The notes: generated by a model not told the origin, from the sequence alone. 64,000 bases of DNA from Bacteroidota bacterium (GCA_947464275.1 CANHVU010000005.1:91738-155737); one strand, 5' to 3'; shown: positions 42,992 to 52,359, counted from the stretch's first letter. Made by a program: numbers and translations.

Positions 42992-43888
42992 ATGAATAAA
43001 AAAGAACATGTTTTATTTTTAGTAAATCCATTTTCAGGAAATAAGAAAGCATTACAAAATGCTGAAATAGCCATTAAGGCAATGGAAGACAATGGATTCG
43101 AAACATCGATTTTAATAAGCAAATCCATAGGCGACCTAAGTAGTTTCACTAATCAATTTAACAGCAACAAAATTACTAAAATAGCTATTCTTGGTGGAGA
43201 TGGGACAATGCATGAAGTAGTAAATGCAGTAATTAAAAAACCTGAATGGTTAGCAATTCCATTATTGCTTTTCCCATGTGGAACTGGAAATGCATTTAAC
43301 TATGATCAAAACTGCTTAACCTTAAAAAAAGCAATTGATTTACTCTTAAATGGAAAAATTTCAAGTATAGATTTGGCCGAAATAAAAATGAATAATGAAA
43401 CTATTTGGTCATTTAACATAATAGGTTGTGGATTAGTAGCAGATATAAATTTATTGGCAGAAAAAATGCGTTGGCTAGGTGCAGCTAGGTACAATATTGC
43501 TTCCCTTTTTAAGATTTTATTTAATCAAACAATTAATGCTAGGGTAACAATTAATAATGAAATACACGAAGGTGAGTTTTGCTTTTTATTAGCTTGTAAT
43601 ACACGCTACACAGGAAAAGCAATGAAAATGGCTCCAAAAGCCTTGTTAAATGATGGGTTGATTGATTTGTTAATGGTAAAAAAAACTTCGAGATTTAAAT
43701 TAATAAGCCTTTTTCCAAAAGTATTTAGCGGTAAACATTTAAGCTCACCAATCTTAAAATATGTCCAAACAAATCGAATTATTATAGAAACTAAACATTC
43801 CAATTTAGTTAATATTGATGGGGAAATTAAAGGCTCAACTCCCATGGAAATAATAGTGCACCACAAACTTTTAAAAGTTATTTCTTAA
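42992..43888 (+). CDS. Diacylglycerol/lipid kinase of the YegS-DagK family
   Basis: A 298-residue soluble lipid kinase. Motif FLVNPFSGNKKA near residues 9-20 and the nucleotide-binding GGDGTMHEVVNAV near 68-80 are diagnostic of the DAGK catalytic domain, followed by FPCGTGNAFNYD near 94-105 and CNTRYTGKAMKMAPKALLNDG near 201-221. These enzymes phosphorylate diacylglycerol or a related lipid at the inner membrane. It faces the convergent anti-sigma gene with a 4-bp gap. Confidence 0.9.
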   Translation: MNKKEHVLFLVNPFSGNKKALQNAEIAIKAMEDNGFETSILISKSIGDLSSFTNQFNSNKITKIAILGGDGTMHEVVNAVIKKPEWLAIPLLLFPCGTGNAFNYDQNCLTLKKAIDLLLNGKISSIDLAEIKMNNETIWSFNIIGCGLVADINLLAEKMRWLGAARYNIASLFKILFNQTINARVTINNEIHEGEFCFLLACNTRYTGKAMKMAPKALLNDGLIDLLMVKKTSRFKLISLFPKVFSGKHLSSPILKYVQTNRIIIETKHSNLVNIDGEIKGSTPMEIIVHHKLLKVIS

Positions 43889-43892
43889 ATAA

Positions 43893-44954
43893 CTACTTCA
43901 TACTTTTCAATAACTGTTCTGCTTCGGGTTGTTTATTACCTTTTAACTTAATTACCTTTTTTAAAGTTGATTTAGCTTCTGTTTTCTTGTTTTGTTTTAC
44001 ATAAACTTGTGCAGACAAAAACAATGCATCTTCATAATAATTTGATTTATTATTATTGGTAATCAGCACTAAAATATCCAAACTATTATCTAACCGGTTT
44101 GCTTTATACTCGTTTTGAGCATTGGCATAATTCAAAGAATCGCTGTAGTTTGTAGTTCTAAATTTATCTCGTTGCAAAACTGTATCCATCCAATTATTAT
44201 TGGTTGAGTAATTATTATAACCCAAATTATTATTATTAACTGGTGCTGGTAAACTTAGAGCTTTGGCTGCTTTGTTAGTTACCTCAACTTTCTTTTTACT
44301 TTCTGTTAAAGCTATTGCTGGTGCTTTATCTTTTACTGTTACAGTTTCAGTTTGTGCTTCCATTTTAACTTCAGGAACAGCCATATCACCTTCAGCTAGG
44401 CTAGTATTTTTTTGCACTATTTCTGTTGCATTTGCATCATCAAAATCTGCTTTTTCAGCTTCAAATGATTTTTGTGTTAATACTTCTGAAGGAACACTTT
44501 TTACAATAGTTTGCTTTTGCCCCTTGTTCAATGCCAATTCTTCCTTTTTAGCTTTGGCTTTTGGTGGAACAGAGTTATAAATAGAATCTATTTCATTTAA
44601 AACTGGAGGAGATTTTAATGTACTTTCATTTTGTGCTAATTGCGGAGCTAAATTGGTATAATTAATCCAAAACAAACCTACAGCAATTAATAGCACAGCC
44701 GCAGCACTCCAATAAGCCAATACATACTTTTTATTATTTTTTTTCTTTACAATTTCATCTACAGCTTTATTAACTTTATCAACCTTATCAACCAATAAAC
44801 TTGGAACCAACATCGCATCTATTCCCTCTTTCATGTCGGCACATAGTTCACACGTTTTTACATGATTTTCCATGTAAATTAAGTCGCCTTGGCTAATGGT
44901 ATTATTAGCGTAAGCTTCCCAAATGTTATTATCTATGCACGTATTTGTATCCAT
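43893..44954 (-). CDS. Anti-sigma factor with zinc-finger and TPR-like domain
   Basis: A 353-residue single-pass membrane protein. A zinc-binding anti-sigma motif HxxxCxxC (H31, C35, C38) lies in the N-terminal cytoplasmic domain, a transmembrane helix (VLAYWSAAAVLLIAVGLFWI) at about residues 78-97, then a long Asn/Ser-rich periplasmic region ending in TPR-like helices (DALFLSAQVYVKQNKKTEAKST). It overlaps the sigma gene by 22 bases, so the pair is translationally coupled. Anti-sigma proteins of this type sequester an ECF sigma factor until a signal is perceived in the periplasm. The TPR part may sense the signal or contact partners. Confidence 0.85.
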   Translation of the reverse strand: MDTNTCIDNNIWEAYANNTISQGDLIYMENHVKTCELCADMKEGIDAMLVPSLLVDKVDKVNKAVDEIVKKKNNKKYVLAYWSAAAVLLIAVGLFWINYTNLAPQLAQNESTLKSPPVLNEIDSIYNSVPPKAKAKKEELALNKGQKQTIVKSVPSEVLTQKSFEAEKADFDDANATEIVQKNTSLAEGDMAVPEVKMEAQTETVTVKDKAPAIALTESKKKVEVTNKAAKALSLPAPVNNNNLGYNNYSTNNNWMDTVLQRDKFRTTNYSDSLNYANAQNEYKANRLDNSLDILVLITNNNKSNYYEDALFLSAQVYVKQNKKTEAKSTLKKVIKLKGNKQPEAEQLLKSMK

Positions 44955-45562
44955 AAAAATAAGGCTAGGCCTATGGTTATTCCTTTTTGTTCTAATATAA
45001 TTTTTAAATTTCGTTTACCATTTTGAATATAACTTTTTACTTCATTTTCGGTATAACCCGTTATGTCCGCAATTTCAACATAGCTTTTTTGTTTTAAATA
45101 AAACAGTTCAATACATTGTTTCTGTTTGTCTTTTAAACCCAAAATCGCATTTTCAACAGCTTGCAATTTTTCTTCTTTCTCCTGTTTGTCATCATCATGA
45201 TTCAAAATATTGGATAATTGCATAAATAAATTTTCATTTTCTTCTTCATCTTCATTTATACTTACCAAAACATTGGGTTTTCGCAATAAAATTAAGCAGT
45301 GATTTTTACAAACAGTATGCAGCCAACTTTTAAAATTGTTTATTTGGTGCTTTTGTAAATCATTAAAAAGCTTTTCAAAAATATTCATGGTGGCATCGTG
45401 GGCCGCATCTTCATCCCTTAAATATTTTACACAAACAGTAAAACACATGAGCGAATGGCGCTTAAATAGTTCGCCCACCACTAAATTATTTTTAGTATTT
45501 TGGTAGTTAACTACCAAGTTTTCATCGCTTTCTGTTTTTAAATTAACTAACAAGGAAAACAA
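44933..45562 (-). CDS. ECF-family RNA polymerase sigma factor
   Basis: A 209-residue sigma factor. Sigma region 2 is LFKRHSLMCFTVCVKYLRDEDAAHDATMNIFEKLF near residues 32-66, and region 4 is AILGLKDKQKQCIELFYLKQKSYVEIADITGYTENEVKSYIQNGKRNLKI near 130-180 with the helix-turn-helix. No ATG opens the frame near the homologous start; TTG at 45560-45562 or TTG nine bases further in are the options. The divergent MuiA-like gene starts 73 bp away, so its promoter could be a target. It is coupled to the anti-sigma factor by overlap. Confidence 0.87.
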   Translation of the reverse strand: MFSLLVNLKTESDENLVVNYQNTKNNLVVGELFKRHSLMCFTVCVKYLRDEDAAHDATMNIFEKLFNDLQKHQINNFKSWLHTVCKNHCLILLRKPNVLVSINEDEEENENLFMQLSNILNHDDDKQEKEEKLQAVENAILGLKDKQKQCIELFYLKQKSYVEIADITGYTENEVKSYIQNGKRNLKIILEQKGITIGLALFLWIQIRA

Positions 45563-45634
45563 ATATGAAAAATTTTTATGGAATTTTAGAACTAATTGTT
45601 TCTAACTACCAAAAACCAATTCAATTTTATAAAT

Positions 45635-47311
45635 ATGAAATCATTATTTTTAAGCGTAACACTTTTGTTAACCACATTTTTAAACGCACAAATCAATAAG
45701 CCAATTAAGGCTAAATTACAAAAAGCTACTGTTTATTTACAAGGAGCGCATTTGTATTATTCAGAAACGGTAAGCATAAGCCAAGGCATTAACGATTTAG
45801 TTTTTGAAAATATTTCATCAAGTATCAACGTGGCCTCGTTGCAAGCTAATTGCAAAGAAGGAACCGTGATGGAAGTTCGTAATTTTGAAAAATACAAAGA
45901 ACGTAAACCTGCTACAAATAAATATGCACGCGAAATTGAACGCATTCAAGACTCGCTTGAAGATTATAAATTTTACGATTTAGAATTAGATAATAAACTA
46001 AAGGTTATAACTTTAGAAAAAAATTTATTGACCAATAATAAACTGATGCGTGGCGAATTATTTAACGATTCGTTGATTTTAATGCGTGAAAGCATGATTT
46101 TTTTAAAAGCTAAGCTAAATGAATATTATGAACAAGAACTTAAAATAACTCGAAACAAGTCAAACAATACTAAAATAGTAATCAAATTACAGGAACGTTA
46201 TAATTTGTTAGTTAACCTGCAATCAAATAATGGAGAAGAAAACCAAGAAGATGAAACGCCTACTATGCAAGTGATTGTTACCATTTTTGCTGAAAACTCA
46301 ACACAAACTCAAGTAAGTTTTAACTATTTAATTCCTAATGCAAGTTGGGTTCCTCAGTACGATTTACAAGCATCAACCCAAAGCAATAATTTTCAATTAA
46401 AATACTTTGCCAATATTACCCAAAACTCGGGCTTAGATTGGAAAAATACTAGCTTAACCTTAAGTACCTCAAACCCTAATGAAGCCAATTTTAAACCAGA
46501 ACTAACACCCTGGTATTTAAGCTTTTTAGAGTACAGACAAAAGCCAGCTGTTAACTATTTATCAAACAGATTAGTACCAGTACAAGCCACTAAAAAATTA
46601 GCTTTGGAACAAACCGATAAAGATGTACCAACTAACGATGATAACTATTCACAAATTGAAGAAAAACCATTAACAAACTATATTGAAGTAAGTCAAAACT
46701 TAATAAGAACTGAGTACGAAATAAAATTAAACTATAACATTGCCAGCGATGGCAGAGCTCATAAAGTATTGATTAATCAAAAACAAGTTCCTATGCAGTT
46801 GGCATTTGCAGCCGTTCCAAAACTTTGTAATGATGCATTTTTACAAGCTAAAATTGTAGGTTGGGAAGATTTAAATATTATTCCAGGTAGCGCTCGATTA
46901 TATTTTGATGGCACTTATGTTGGCGAAATGTACTTAAATGCTAGCAGCAATAGCGATACTTTAAGCGTAAATTTAGGAAGAGACAAAACCATAGTTTTAA
47001 CCCGTAAAAAATTAAAAGAAAAGTTTAAAGTTAAATTGATTGATAACGAAAAAATAGAAACTAGGACTATAGAATTAATGGTACGTAACACCAAAAATAT
47101 GGCCTTAGAAATGGAACTAGAAGACCAGATACCAATAGTGCAAGGAACCGAAGAAATAAAGGTAAAACTACTTCATAGCGATGATGCGGAGTTAGATGAA
47201 TTAACAGGCAAACTAAAATGGCGTGTAAAAATTGGCTCTAAAGATACCAAAAAGGTAACCTTTACTTACGAAATAAGGTACCCGAAAGGTAAGCCTGTAG
47301 ATGGTTTATAA
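45635..47311 (+). CDS. MuiA-like secreted protein (DUF4139/DUF4140 family)
   Basis: A 558-residue secreted protein with signal peptide (MKSLFLSVTLLLTTFLNAQ). It has a DUF4140 N-terminal region (AKLQKATVYLQGAHLYYSE and VASLQANCKEGTVMEVRNF), a coiled segment near residues 110-205, and a C-terminal DUF4139 domain (YLIPNASWVPQYDLQASTQ near 252, TKKVTFTYEIRYPKGKPV at the end). These domains occur in the mucoidy-inhibitor MuiA family. ATG 45635 is chosen over a TTG 13 codons upstream because it begins a signal peptide. It is divergent from the ECF sigma gene and ends at a strong terminator. Confidence 0.88.
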   Translation: MKSLFLSVTLLLTTFLNAQINKPIKAKLQKATVYLQGAHLYYSETVSISQGINDLVFENISSSINVASLQANCKEGTVMEVRNFEKYKERKPATNKYAREIERIQDSLEDYKFYDLELDNKLKVITLEKNLLTNNKLMRGELFNDSLILMRESMIFLKAKLNEYYEQELKITRNKSNNTKIVIKLQERYNLLVNLQSNNGEENQEDETPTMQVIVTIFAENSTQTQVSFNYLIPNASWVPQYDLQASTQSNNFQLKYFANITQNSGLDWKNTSLTLSTSNPNEANFKPELTPWYLSFLEYRQKPAVNYLSNRLVPVQATKKLALEQTDKDVPTNDDNYSQIEEKPLTNYIEVSQNLIRTEYEIKLNYNIASDGRAHKVLINQKQVPMQLAFAAVPKLCNDAFLQAKIVGWEDLNIIPGSARLYFDGTYVGEMYLNASSNSDTLSVNLGRDKTIVLTRKKLKEKFKVKLIDNEKIETRTIELMVRNTKNMALEMELEDQIPIVQGTEEIKVKLLHSDDAELDELTGKLKWRVKIGSKDTKKVTFTYEIRYPKGKPVDGL

Positions 47312-47327
47312 CATTTTTATTATCCAT

Positions 47328-47364
47328 AAAAAAGGGTCGCTTCATTGCTGAAGCGACCCTTTTT
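47328..47364. terminator. Bidirectional terminator between MuiA-like and ADH genes
   Basis: AAAAAAGGGTCGCTTCA pairs with TGAAGCGACCCTTTTT across a loop of 4 bases, with A and T tracts at both sides. It serves two convergent genes. Confidence 0.92.
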
Positions 47365-47366
47365 CA

Positions 47367-48527
47367 TTAATAACTCATTTCAACAATTTTAACCACATCA
47401 TCAGGAGTTAAATTTTTATGTTCACCAATACCTAGCATACCTCTATCAGTAAAATTTTTATGAATAAATGCAGTTGCATCCTTATAGTTATCAGTATATT
47501 CACTTAAGTGAGTTTTTATTCCTAAACTATGAAAAAATGCCTCCGTTTTATCGATAGCTTGATGAGCTTTTTCATCAATTGAACCTTCATTAATTACCCA
47601 AACACGACTTGCATATTGAGCTAGCTTTTCTTTTTTAGTATTAAAATTGTATCTGTAATGACTTGGTGCTATAATAGCTAAAGTTCTTGCATGGTCAATT
47701 CCGTATAAAGCAGTTAACTCATGACCAATGGCATGCACAGCCCAATCTGTAGGAACTCCCTTTTGAATTAAACCATTTAAAGCCATGGTACAACTCCACA
47801 TAAACTCGCATTGAGCGTTATAATCACTAGGATTTTGCATAATAACAGGCGCTACTTCTATTAAATTTTGCATGATACTTTCAGCAATTCTATCCTGAAG
47901 ATTTGCGCCAATTGGATAAGTCATGTATTGTTCTAGTACATGTGTGAATGCATCGGTAATTCCATTGGCAATTTGATTAGCCGGAATTGAACTAATAACA
48001 GTAGGGTCTAAAATAGAAAATTGAGGAAATAAACCAGGCCCACCCATTCCAAACTTTTGTTTGGTTTCTGCACGAGAAATAACAGAACCAGAATTCATTT
48101 CTGAACCTGTAGCAGGTAAAGTAAGCACTGTTCCAAAAGGCATTCCAACATCTGTTCTTATTCCTTTTTCTAAAATATCCCAAGGATTTGTGCCTGTATA
48201 TAAAGCAGCCGATGATAAAAATTTAGTACCATCAATAACCGAACCTCCGCCAACAGCCAATAAATAAGTAATATTTTGATTTTTAATTATCTCTAAAGCT
48301 TTTAACAAAACTGCATATTCAGGATTAGCGGGAATACCACCAAACTCTACTACTTCAAAGTTTTTTAAGGCTAATTTTACTTGCTCGTAAATACCATTTT
48401 TCAATATACTACCACCTCCATAAAGCATTAATATTTTAGCATTAGCTGGAATTTCGGTAGCAAGTTTTTCTATTAATCCTTTGCCAAAATGTATTTTGGT
48501 TGGATTTTTAAATTCAAAATTTAACAT
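47367..48527 (-). CDS. Iron-containing alcohol dehydrogenase (YqhD-like)
   Basis: A 386-residue NAD(P)-dependent alcohol dehydrogenase of the iron-dependent class III family. The nucleotide-binding YGGGSILKNGIYEQV near residue 36 and LLAVGGGSVIDGTKF near 89 precede a metal site built from DAFTHVLEQY near 190 and the histidines in HAIGHELTALYGIDHARTL near 266-284. YqhD-like enzymes reduce aldehydes with NADPH and help detoxify lipid-derived aldehydes; the exact substrate here is unknown. Length fits the family (about 385). Confidence 0.93.
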   Translation of the reverse strand: MLNFEFKNPTKIHFGKGLIEKLATEIPANAKILMLYGGGSILKNGIYEQVKLALKNFEVVEFGGIPANPEYAVLLKALEIIKNQNITYLLAVGGGSVIDGTKFLSSAALYTGTNPWDILEKGIRTDVGMPFGTVLTLPATGSEMNSGSVISRAETKQKFGMGGPGLFPQFSILDPTVISSIPANQIANGITDAFTHVLEQYMTYPIGANLQDRIAESIMQNLIEVAPVIMQNPSDYNAQCEFMWSCTMALNGLIQKGVPTDWAVHAIGHELTALYGIDHARTLAIIAPSHYRYNFNTKKEKLAQYASRVWVINEGSIDEKAHQAIDKTEAFFHSLGIKTHLSEYTDNYKDATAFIHKNFTDRGMLGIGEHKNLTPDDVVKIVEMSY

Positions 48528-48609
48528 GATTTTTTTTGTTATATATTTTATTAATACTATTTATATTGTATTGTTTTATTATTTATGAATTATAATACTT
48601 TCTATTGAT

Positions 48610-49152
48610 TTAGAGATGATTCTTTCTTTTTAAGTTATTTAAATTAAGACTTATGCCAATTTTTACACTCATTTCATTTCTATCCATAATAAACTTATCA
48701 TCATTAATTAAAGAAAATTCATAACCATAAGCCAATATAAAACTAACACTCAACAAAGGCTTACGAAAATATGCAGAACTATTAAACCTAATTCCAACTT
48801 CAGGCTTAAAATTTAAAATGTTTTGATTGTTCATTTTATAAAAAACCGGTGCTACTCCAAAATAACTGCTAAAAACACTACTTGGTATTAAATTAATTGA
48901 ATGAAAAAACTTGAGATTTAAGCTATAATCATTATCTCTTAAATCAGCAAACCCAATTCCAAAACCTTTATAATTTTGACCAATACAGCCTATACTAAAT
49001 CTTTCATTATAAATATAATAAGAATTAAAACATTGATTACTAAACCTAATTGAATTTCCATAATAAAATGATAGCTGCTTTAAGAAAAAACCATTTCTTG
49101 AAAAACTATACAATGGAATTAAAATAAAAAACAATAAAACATGTTTTATCAT
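48610..49152 (-). CDS. Hypothetical outer-membrane/secreted protein
   Basis: A 180-residue protein with signal peptide ([18 protein letters not shown]) and beta-strand-rich, aromatic sequence ([51 protein letters not shown]). The profile suits a small outer-membrane barrel. ATG 49152 starts the signal peptide; the TTG nine bases upstream is less likely. Its start region faces the divergent cyclophilin gene. No family recognised. Confidence 0.55.
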   Translation of the reverse strand: MIKHVLLFFILIPLYSFSRNGFFLKQLSFYYGNSIRFSNQCFNSYYIYNERFSIGCIGQNYKGFGIGFADLRDNDYSLNLKFFHSINLIPSSVFSSYFGVAPVFYKMNNQNILNFKPEVGIRFNSSAYFRKPLLSVSFILAYGYEFSLINDDKFIMDRNEMSVKIGISLNLNNLKRKNHL

Positions 49153-49287
49153 TTGCTTCAAACTATTAAATTTATTAATTATTTGCTTACTATAATATTA
49201 CACAAGCAAATTAACTACTTTCTTTTTTATGTTGGGTATTTTATTTTATTTAGCCGAATAATAAAACAATTATTTAACCAAATAAAT

Positions 49288-49890
49288 ATGAGAAAAATAT
49301 TAGTAGCATTAAGTTTAATGGTAATTGCCACCATAGCAATAGCCGCAAAAAAACCTGCACTTGCAGATGGTTTGTATGTTGAAATGAATACATCAAAAGG
49401 GAAAATTTTATTAAAATTAGAAATGGAAAAAGCGCCATTAACTGTAGCGAATTTTGTGGGCTTGGCAGAAGGTAAAATAAAAAATGAAGCTAAACCTTTA
49501 GGAACTCCTTATTACGATAGTTTAAAGTTTCATAGGGTTATTCCAAATTTTATGATTCAAGGTGGCGACCCACAAGGTTCAGGACAAGGCGGCCCGGGTT
49601 ATGCCTTTAAAGATGAGTTTGATCCTAGTTTAAAATTTACTGGACCTGGTATTTTAGCTATGGCGAATGCTGGTCCATTTACCAATGGAAGTCAATTTTT
49701 TATCACACACGTACAAACAAGTTGGTTAGATAACAGACATACTATTTTTGGTCACGTTATAGAAGGACAAGATGTAGTAAATAAAATTGAACAAGGAGAT
49801 TATATTTTAAAAATTAAAGTGGTTAGAAAAGGAAAAGCTGCAAAGGCATTTAAAGCAGATGTAGTTTTTGATCAAATGATGAAAAAATAA
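49288..49890 (+). CDS. Peptidylprolyl isomerase, cyclophilin type
   Basis: A 200-residue protein with a signal sequence ([20 protein letters not shown]) and a cyclophilin fold. Conserved motifs are [11 protein letters not shown] near residue 51, [20 protein letters not shown] near 80-99, [25 protein letters not shown] near 130-154. The catalytic FHRVIPNF and QGGDP blocks are intact, so it should catalyse proline cis-trans isomerisation in the periplasm. I place the start at ATG 49288; the open frame continues 49 codons further up but lacks homology. Confidence 0.93.
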   Translation: MRKILVALSLMVIATIAIAAKKPALADGLYVEMNTSKGKILLKLEMEKAPLTVANFVGLAEGKIKNEAKPLGTPYYDSLKFHRVIPNFMIQGGDPQGSGQGGPGYAFKDEFDPSLKFTGPGILAMANAGPFTNGSQFFITHVQTSWLDNRHTIFGHVIEGQDVVNKIEQGDYILKIKVVRKGKAAKAFKADVVFDQMMKK

Positions 49891-49913
49891 TTCGACTTCT
49901 TAAATTATCTTTT

Positions 49914-49949
49914 AAAAGCTGTTTTGTATAAATACAAAACAGCTTTTTT
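49914..49949. terminator. Bidirectional terminator after cyclophilin gene
   Basis: AAAAGCTGTTTTGTA and TACAAAACAGCTTTTTT form a perfect 15-pair stem with a 4-base loop. It separates the cyclophilin gene from the convergent LRR-kinase gene. Confidence 0.92.
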
Positions 49950-49951
49950 AT

Positions 49952-51247
49952 TTATAACTCATTTATATTTGCCACAATTTCTTCAAAACTTGGTCTTTTT
50001 AAAATATCATTTTGCATACAATTATCTCTTAAATGTTCCAATAATTTAATATTGGGAAATAATTTATTTTCGTAAGTATTCATTAACATATCATCTAATA
50101 AGCACCCAAATGCCCTTACTTCAATTTTTTGTAATGCTTCGGCCATATCCGAATTAACATCATAAAAAGTAGCAGCTCCAAAATCGCCTAATAAGTTGTT
50201 GCCATCTTTATCAAACATAATATTATGCGCATACAAATCGCCATGATTTATGCCTAAGCTGTGCAATTGTTTGCAAACTGATGCAATGCCTTTCGAAATA
50301 TTAATCATTTGACTGATTGTAAAATTAGTACCTTGATTGAATATATCACGAGAGCAACTTTCAAAACTTGGAGGATTACCCAAGTTATTATAATTACTTG
50401 GAATTAGGCTCATAACTAAACCCTCTTTTTGTTGAGGATGATTGGCAATTTTACCTAATACATTTACCAAGTTAGGATGATTTCCTGCTGCCATGCATGC
50501 ATTCATTTCATTTAATGGCAGACCATCGCTTGTAACTTCGCCTTTAAATATTTTTACTGCAACTTCTTCACCAAAACCTTTAAGAGAACTTTTGTAGATA
50601 ATACCTGATGCTCCCTGGCCCAATTGTTCGTTAATAGTTAAATCTGTCCATACAATTTTGCTTAAATCATTTGGAATTTGTGCCATTTCACTAAATGGAT
50701 TTCCAGCATAAGCCACCCACGAAAGTTTGGGTAATTGCAAAAGCCAATTTGGAAAATAGGTAAGTAAATTGGCCGATATTCTAATTAATTCTAAGTTTTG
50801 GCAATTAACCATTTCACCAGGTAATTCTTTAATTTTATTACCCGCCAAAGCCAATTTTTGTAGACGATAACAATTACCCAAGGATTTAGGAATTATTTCA
50901 ATTTGGTTATTGGTTAAAATAAGCCAACGGGTAATTTTAGGCAAAGCATTTTCACTAACTATTTTGATTTGATTGGATTTAAAACCAATCATTTCTAAAC
51001 TCTGACATTTGCCCAAAACTTCAGGAAGTTCGGTAAACAAATTATCGGAAAAAAAAGCAATTTTTAGTTTACTTAATTTATCAAAATTTGGAGGCAGACT
51101 ACTTAGGTTATTTTGCGACAAATCTAAAATTTCAAGTGTATCCGCTAAGTCTAATATCTCAATAGGAAATTCATTTAAACCACAGGCTATTTTTATATGT
51201 TTGGCCCCTTTTAATTGACCATTTTTAAGTTCTTCTAAAGTATGCAT
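49952..51247 (-). CDS. Leucine-rich-repeat protein with Ser/Thr/Tyr kinase domain
   Basis: A 431-residue cytoplasmic fusion. Residues about 35-185 form leucine-rich repeats (LEILDLSQNNLSSLPPNF, LQKLALAGNKIKELPGEM, LELIRISANLLTYFPNWLL). Residues about 205-431 are a protein kinase: glycine loop GQGASG at 211-216, ATP-binding lysine in VAVKIF (K232), catalytic HGDLYAHN at 335-342 with D337 and N342, and DFG at 355-357. Both catalytic motifs are intact, so activity is plausible. No signal peptide or membrane span was seen. Such LRR-kinases occur patchily in Bacteroidota; target unknown. Convergent with the cyclophilin gene and divergent from the cold shock gene. Confidence 0.9.
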   Translation of the reverse strand: MHTLEELKNGQLKGAKHIKIACGLNEFPIEILDLADTLEILDLSQNNLSSLPPNFDKLSKLKIAFFSDNLFTELPEVLGKCQSLEMIGFKSNQIKIVSENALPKITRWLILTNNQIEIIPKSLGNCYRLQKLALAGNKIKELPGEMVNCQNLELIRISANLLTYFPNWLLQLPKLSWVAYAGNPFSEMAQIPNDLSKIVWTDLTINEQLGQGASGIIYKSSLKGFGEEVAVKIFKGEVTSDGLPLNEMNACMAAGNHPNLVNVLGKIANHPQQKEGLVMSLIPSNYNNLGNPPSFESCSRDIFNQGTNFTISQMINISKGIASVCKQLHSLGINHGDLYAHNIMFDKDGNNLLGDFGAATFYDVNSDMAEALQKIEVRAFGCLLDDMLMNTYENKLFPNIKLLEHLRDNCMQNDILKRPSFEEIVANINEL

Positions 51248-51349
51248 GAGTAAGGTTGCAACATAACTTATTATTTAAATTATTTGGATAATTTGCTGAC
51301 TAAAATGTATTTAAAAAAATAAAAAACTTTTAAAAAAATAAAAACATAC

Positions 51350-51379
51350 TTGTTTTTTTAACAAATAGACCTAGTTTTA
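51350..51379 (+). promoter_or_regulatory. Promoter for the cold shock gene
   Basis: TTG at 51350-51352 followed, after 19 bases, by TAGTTTTA at 51372-51379, close to the TAnnTTTG -7 box (last base differs). It lies 27 bases before the csp ATG at 51407. Confidence 0.5.
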
Positions 51380-51406
51380 CAACTTAATTTTTAATAACAA
51401 AATACA

Positions 51407-51601
51407 ATGCAAGAAGGAACAGTAAAGTTTTTCAATGAAACGAAAGGCTTCGGATTTATTAGCCCTAGCGATGGTGGTGAAGACATTTTCGTACACTCAT
51501 CAGGTTTAGTAGACCGTATCAGAGAAAATGACAAAGTACAATTTGAAACAGAAAGAGGAAAAAAAGGTATGAACGCTGTTAGAGTTCAAACCATACGTTA
51601 A
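51407..51601 (+). CDS. Cold shock domain protein
   Basis: A 64-residue CSD protein beginning MQEGTVKFFNETKGFGFISPS. RNP1 KGFGFIS and RNP2 DIFVHSS are intact, as is the typical end GMNAVRVQTI. It binds single-stranded RNA/DNA and acts as an RNA chaperone. The gene is monocistronic, with a promoter-like site upstream and a perfect terminator downstream. Length is normal for CspA-type proteins. Confidence 0.95.
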   Translation: MQEGTVKFFNETKGFGFISPSDGGEDIFVHSSGLVDRIRENDKVQFETERGKKGMNAVRVQTIR

Positions 51602-51630
51602 CAGTATATTTTACTCCAAAATTCATTAGC

Positions 51631-51667
51631 AAAAACGCCATTTATTTTTAATAAATGGCGTTTTTTG
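51631..51667 (+). terminator. Rho-independent terminator after cold shock gene
   Basis: AAAAACGCCATTTATT and AATAAATGGCGTTTTTT form a 16-pair stem with a 4-base loop and T tract. Confidence 0.92.
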
Positions 51668-51684
51668 TTTCTAATAAAGTAATA

Positions 51685-52359
51685 CTAATTTTCTTTTACC
51701 AACTCCAAATTTTCGCTTTCAAAAACGGAGGCAGGTGAAATTACTTTTTCTTTATAATTGACATTATTGCCATAGCGTTTGCGCATGATACGTTTTACCA
51801 ATTCGTTGTTTAAATCAAATTCTTTAAGTGTAGCTAATTTACCTACCTCCACTCCAGCTCCTCGTTTGTATATTTTCCAAACTAATTCAGAACAATAAAT
51901 TTTATCATCACTCCATTCAAAAGTAATATCGTAATTCTTTCCTAAAAATTGATTGCCTATGGCTTGCATGTTATTTAAAACACTATCTGTAAGGATTTGG
52001 TTGGCTTTTTTAATACGTTTTATTACATAGTGACCACCATTACCACGAGCAATAAATGAAGCTAAATCGGTAGTTTTAACTGGCTGAACAGCTTCCAATA
52101 CATAATAATCATTACCTTTTAAATACACTATTCCGCAATGCGTATATTTTGAATGTGTAGCCATTTCAACAGCTCTACTTTGTGTAGAGTTTGAATTTTG
52201 AAAAATAATATCGCCATTTTTCAATAAACCTAATTCGTTAAAAGCTTCTATATCTTGCTTGGCTTTAATTAACAACTTACTTGGGGAATAATATTTCCAT
52301 TTAATAAAAAAACCACTTAATAAAATAAATGCAAAAATGATCGTTAAGTTTTTTTTCAT
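51685..52359 (-). CDS. YiiX/YebB-like NlpC/P60-family cysteine hydrolase
   Basis: A 224-residue protein with one N-terminal membrane anchor/signal (ILTIIFAFILLSGFFIKW-type sequence). The permuted papain-like fold shows LLKNGDIIFQNSNS near residue 45, the histidine in SKYTHCGIVYL near 72, and the cysteine in KIYCSELVWKIYKRGAG near 157. This resembles the YiiX family of lipoprotein-like hydrolases acting on cell-wall peptides or lipids. Substrate unknown. It starts at ATG 52359; nothing next to it appears co-transcribed. Confidence 0.85.
   Translation of the reverse strand: MKKNLTIIFAFILLSGFFIKWKYYSPSKLLIKAKQDIEAFNELGLLKNGDIIFQNSNSTQSRAVEMATHSKYTHCGIVYLKGNDYYVLEAVQPVKTTDLASFIARGNGGHYVIKRIKKANQILTDSVLNNMQAIGNQFLGKNYDITFEWSDDKIYCSELVWKIYKRGAGVEVGKLATLKEFDLNNELVKRIMRKRYGNNVNYKEKVISPASVFESENLELVKEN

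Noticed and set aside
44263..44580. 105-residue plus-strand frame
   Set aside because: Antisense to the anti-sigma gene, which has zinc, membrane and TPR-like features.
49141..49287. Longer N-terminus for the cyclophilin
   Set aside because: The upstream 49 codons are A/T-rich and overlap the divergent gene; the ATG at 49288 starts a signal peptide.
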